DNA from: Clostridia bacterium
GTDB taxonomy: Bacteria; Bacillota; Clostridia; Oscillospirales; CAG-382
Reading direction: 5' to 3'
DNA: 7,034 bases
Assembly: GCA_017646185.1 (NCBI GenBank)
Contig: JAGCNA010000202.1
Span: 1-7,034, forward strand
Part shown: piece after piece, positions 6,382 to 7,034 of the stretch
Layout of the letters: each line of letters opens with the position of its first letter
How positions within the stretch are numbered: the first letter of the stretch is position 1
The notes under the pieces: generated by a model
Databases searched by the model: none
Seen by the model: the letters and a program-made list of their open reading frames with translations, nothing else
What the model was told of the DNA's origin: nothing
Program-made: the position numbers and the translations under genes

Positions 6382-6412
6382 ACGATGAACTATGAACGAT
6401 GAACTATGAACG
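6368..6412 (+). repeat. Tandem heptamer repeat (six units) overlapping the ClC stop codon
   Basis: Six consecutive 7-base units read ACGATGA, ACGATAA, ACGATGA, ACTATGA, ACGATGA and ACTATGA, then a partial ACG. The consensus is ACKATRA. The stop TAA of the ClC gene (6379-6381) is created in the second unit, where G is replaced by A. Because 7 is not a multiple of 3, the array puts stop codons into all frames. Confidence 0.85.
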
Positions 6413-6418
6413 TTGGAA

Positions 6419-6441
6419 GTTTTTTGCGTAACGCAAAAAAC
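6419..6441. repeat. Perfect 11-bp inverted repeat with one-base loop
   Basis: GTTTTTTGCGT (6419-6429) and ACGCAAAAAAC (6431-6441) are exact reverse complements around a single A. It lies seven bases after the heptamer array. It lacks a T-tract after the 3' arm, so it is not a standard terminator. Its left part matches the reverse complement of 208-221 at 13 of 14 bases. Confidence 0.75.
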
Positions 6442-6462
6442 AAATAAACCGTAATAATAGTG

Positions 6463-6503
6463 CGAGAGATTTCAGTTTATCTCTCGAATTTTTGTTTTTG
6501 TTT
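6463..6503 (+). terminator. Rho-independent terminator downstream of the ClC gene
   Basis: CGAGAGAT (6463-6470) pairs perfectly with ATCTCTCG (6479-6486) around an 8-base loop. The following tract (6487-6503) is mostly T. It separates the ClC transcript from the lipoprotein gene. Confidence 0.85.
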
Positions 6504-6558
6504 ATACAGTTCCTTGCCGAAATCAGACTTTGGCTACTACAGACGGAAGTTTCCTGCG

Positions 6559-6583
6559 AACAGTTTGCGGGCGCAACGCTGTT
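6559..6583. promoter_or_regulatory. Nested dyad upstream of the lipoprotein promoter (possible operator)
   Basis: The inner arms TTGCG (6565-6569) and CGCAA (6572-6576) and the outer arms AACAG (6559-6563) and CTGTT (6579-6583) are each perfect inverted repeats on nearly the same centre. The dyad ends 10 bases before the -35, a position suited to a transcription factor. No T-tract follows, so a terminator is unlikely. The binding protein is unknown. Confidence 0.35.
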
Positions 6584-6593
6584 ACACAAAAGC

Positions 6594-6622
6594 TTGCAAT
6601 TCAAAGCTTTATATGTTACAAT
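6594..6622 (+). promoter_or_regulatory. Extended -10 promoter of the lipoprotein gene
   Basis: TTGCAA (6594-6599), a 17-base spacer and TACAAT (6617-6622) are preceded by TGT (6614-6616), an extended -10. AAAGCTT occurs at 6589-6595 and 6603-6609, touching the -35 and lying inside the spacer. The ribosome site AGGGGA (6631-6636) lies five bases before the ATG. Confidence 0.75.
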
Positions 6623-6641
6623 AAAAGAAAAGGGGATTTTT

Positions 6642-7034
6642 ATGAAAAAAACTGTTTTTTTCGCTCTTTTGGCTTTGCTTTGTGTTTTCTTGGTTTCATG
6701 CGCTATGGATCCCAATATGATAAATTATGATTTGAAAACGCTTGAGCAAAATGTAGTTTCTGTGGAACTGATAAGCTATGAAAACCCAAATCAAAAGGAG
6801 TTCCGTTCATGGGTGCCCGACCACTCGGACGAATTGGTTCCTATGGATTTGACAAAAATCAGCGTAACCAAGACTCTTGCCGAAGAAGATCTGCAGGCGT
6901 TTTTGCTTGAATTTTCAAACGCAACCATAATGTCAACGTATTATTCCTACGACTCTCCCGCCGGTGAGTGTATAAAGCTGAATTATGAAAACGGTGGTTT
7001 TATGATCGTGCATAACGGAGGCGGCTATTCGGGA
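6642..7034 (+). CDS. Lipoprotein of unknown function (partial, 5' end)
   Basis: The frame is open from ATG at 6642 to the right edge, giving 131 residues with no stop. The N-terminus is a lipoprotein signal peptide: KK, a hydrophobic core (about 5-18) and the lipobox LVSC, with C20 as the predicted lipidated residue, so the mature protein should be anchored on the outer face of the membrane. The mature part begins AMDPNMINYDLKTLEQNVVSVELISYENPN. A later segment TKTLAEEDLQAFLLEFSN looks like a helix, and a beta-rich stretch KLNYENGGFMIVHNGGG follows. I do not recognise a family. The pattern resembles small clostridial lipoproteins that carry no assigned role. A strong extended -10 promoter and a dyad upstream suggest independent regulation. 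Confidence 0.88.
   Translation, partial: MKKTVFFALLALLCVFLVSCAMDPNMINYDLKTLEQNVVSVELISYENPNQKEFRSWVPDHSDELVPMDLTKISVTKTLAEEDLQAFLLEFSNATIMSTYYSYDSPAGECIKLNYENGGFMIVHNGGGYSG

Noticed and set aside
6368..6412. CRISPR-like array
   Set aside because: The 7-base units are contiguous with no spacers, so this is a simple tandem repeat.

Overview
The window reads as a low-to-mid GC Firmicutes chromosome segment, most likely an anaerobic gut Clostridia (Oscillospiraceae-like). This rests on strong AAGGAG-type ribosome binding sites, TTGACA/TATAAT promoters with 17-base spacers, frequent ATA (Ile) and AGA (Arg) codons, and oxygen-sensitive flavin/iron-sulfur enzymes. The genus assignment is inference. 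All supported genes are on the + strand.

Layout. Bases 1-120 hold the 3' end of an unidentified gene. Its stop codon lies in a compact multi-hairpin repeat (116-194). A strongly initiated 28-codon small ORF (299-385) follows, then a consensus promoter and a 72-residue small membrane protein (505-723) closed by an intrinsic terminator. A near-perfect promoter (798-826) drives a three-gene operon (862-4649): a 2-enoate reductase/BaiCD-like flavoenzyme, then the large and small subunits of an aconitase X (AcnX) type dehydratase. A strong terminator ends it. Next comes a ClC-type chloride transporter fused to a C-terminal TrkA-C/RCK-C-like domain (4792-6381). Its stop codon lies in a tandem heptamer repeat, followed by a perfect 11-bp hairpin and a terminator. 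The window ends inside a lipoprotein gene (6642 onward) with its own extended -10 promoter.

How the genes may work together. The most interesting unit is the flavoenzyme-AcnX operon. AcnX enzymes dehydrate hydroxy acids to alkenes or enamines, and enoate-reductase-type flavoenzymes reduce activated C=C bonds. Co-transcription with tight spacing suggests a two-step dehydration and ene-reduction route acting on an unidentified substrate. The AcnX large subunit looks divergent near its C-terminus, so its substrate should not be assumed to be cis-3-hydroxyproline or mevalonate 5-phosphate.

A second theme is repetitive DNA. Two unlike repeat islands (116-221 and 6368-6441) share a 14-base core, contain ATGAA-type units, and both overlap the stop codon of the gene upstream.
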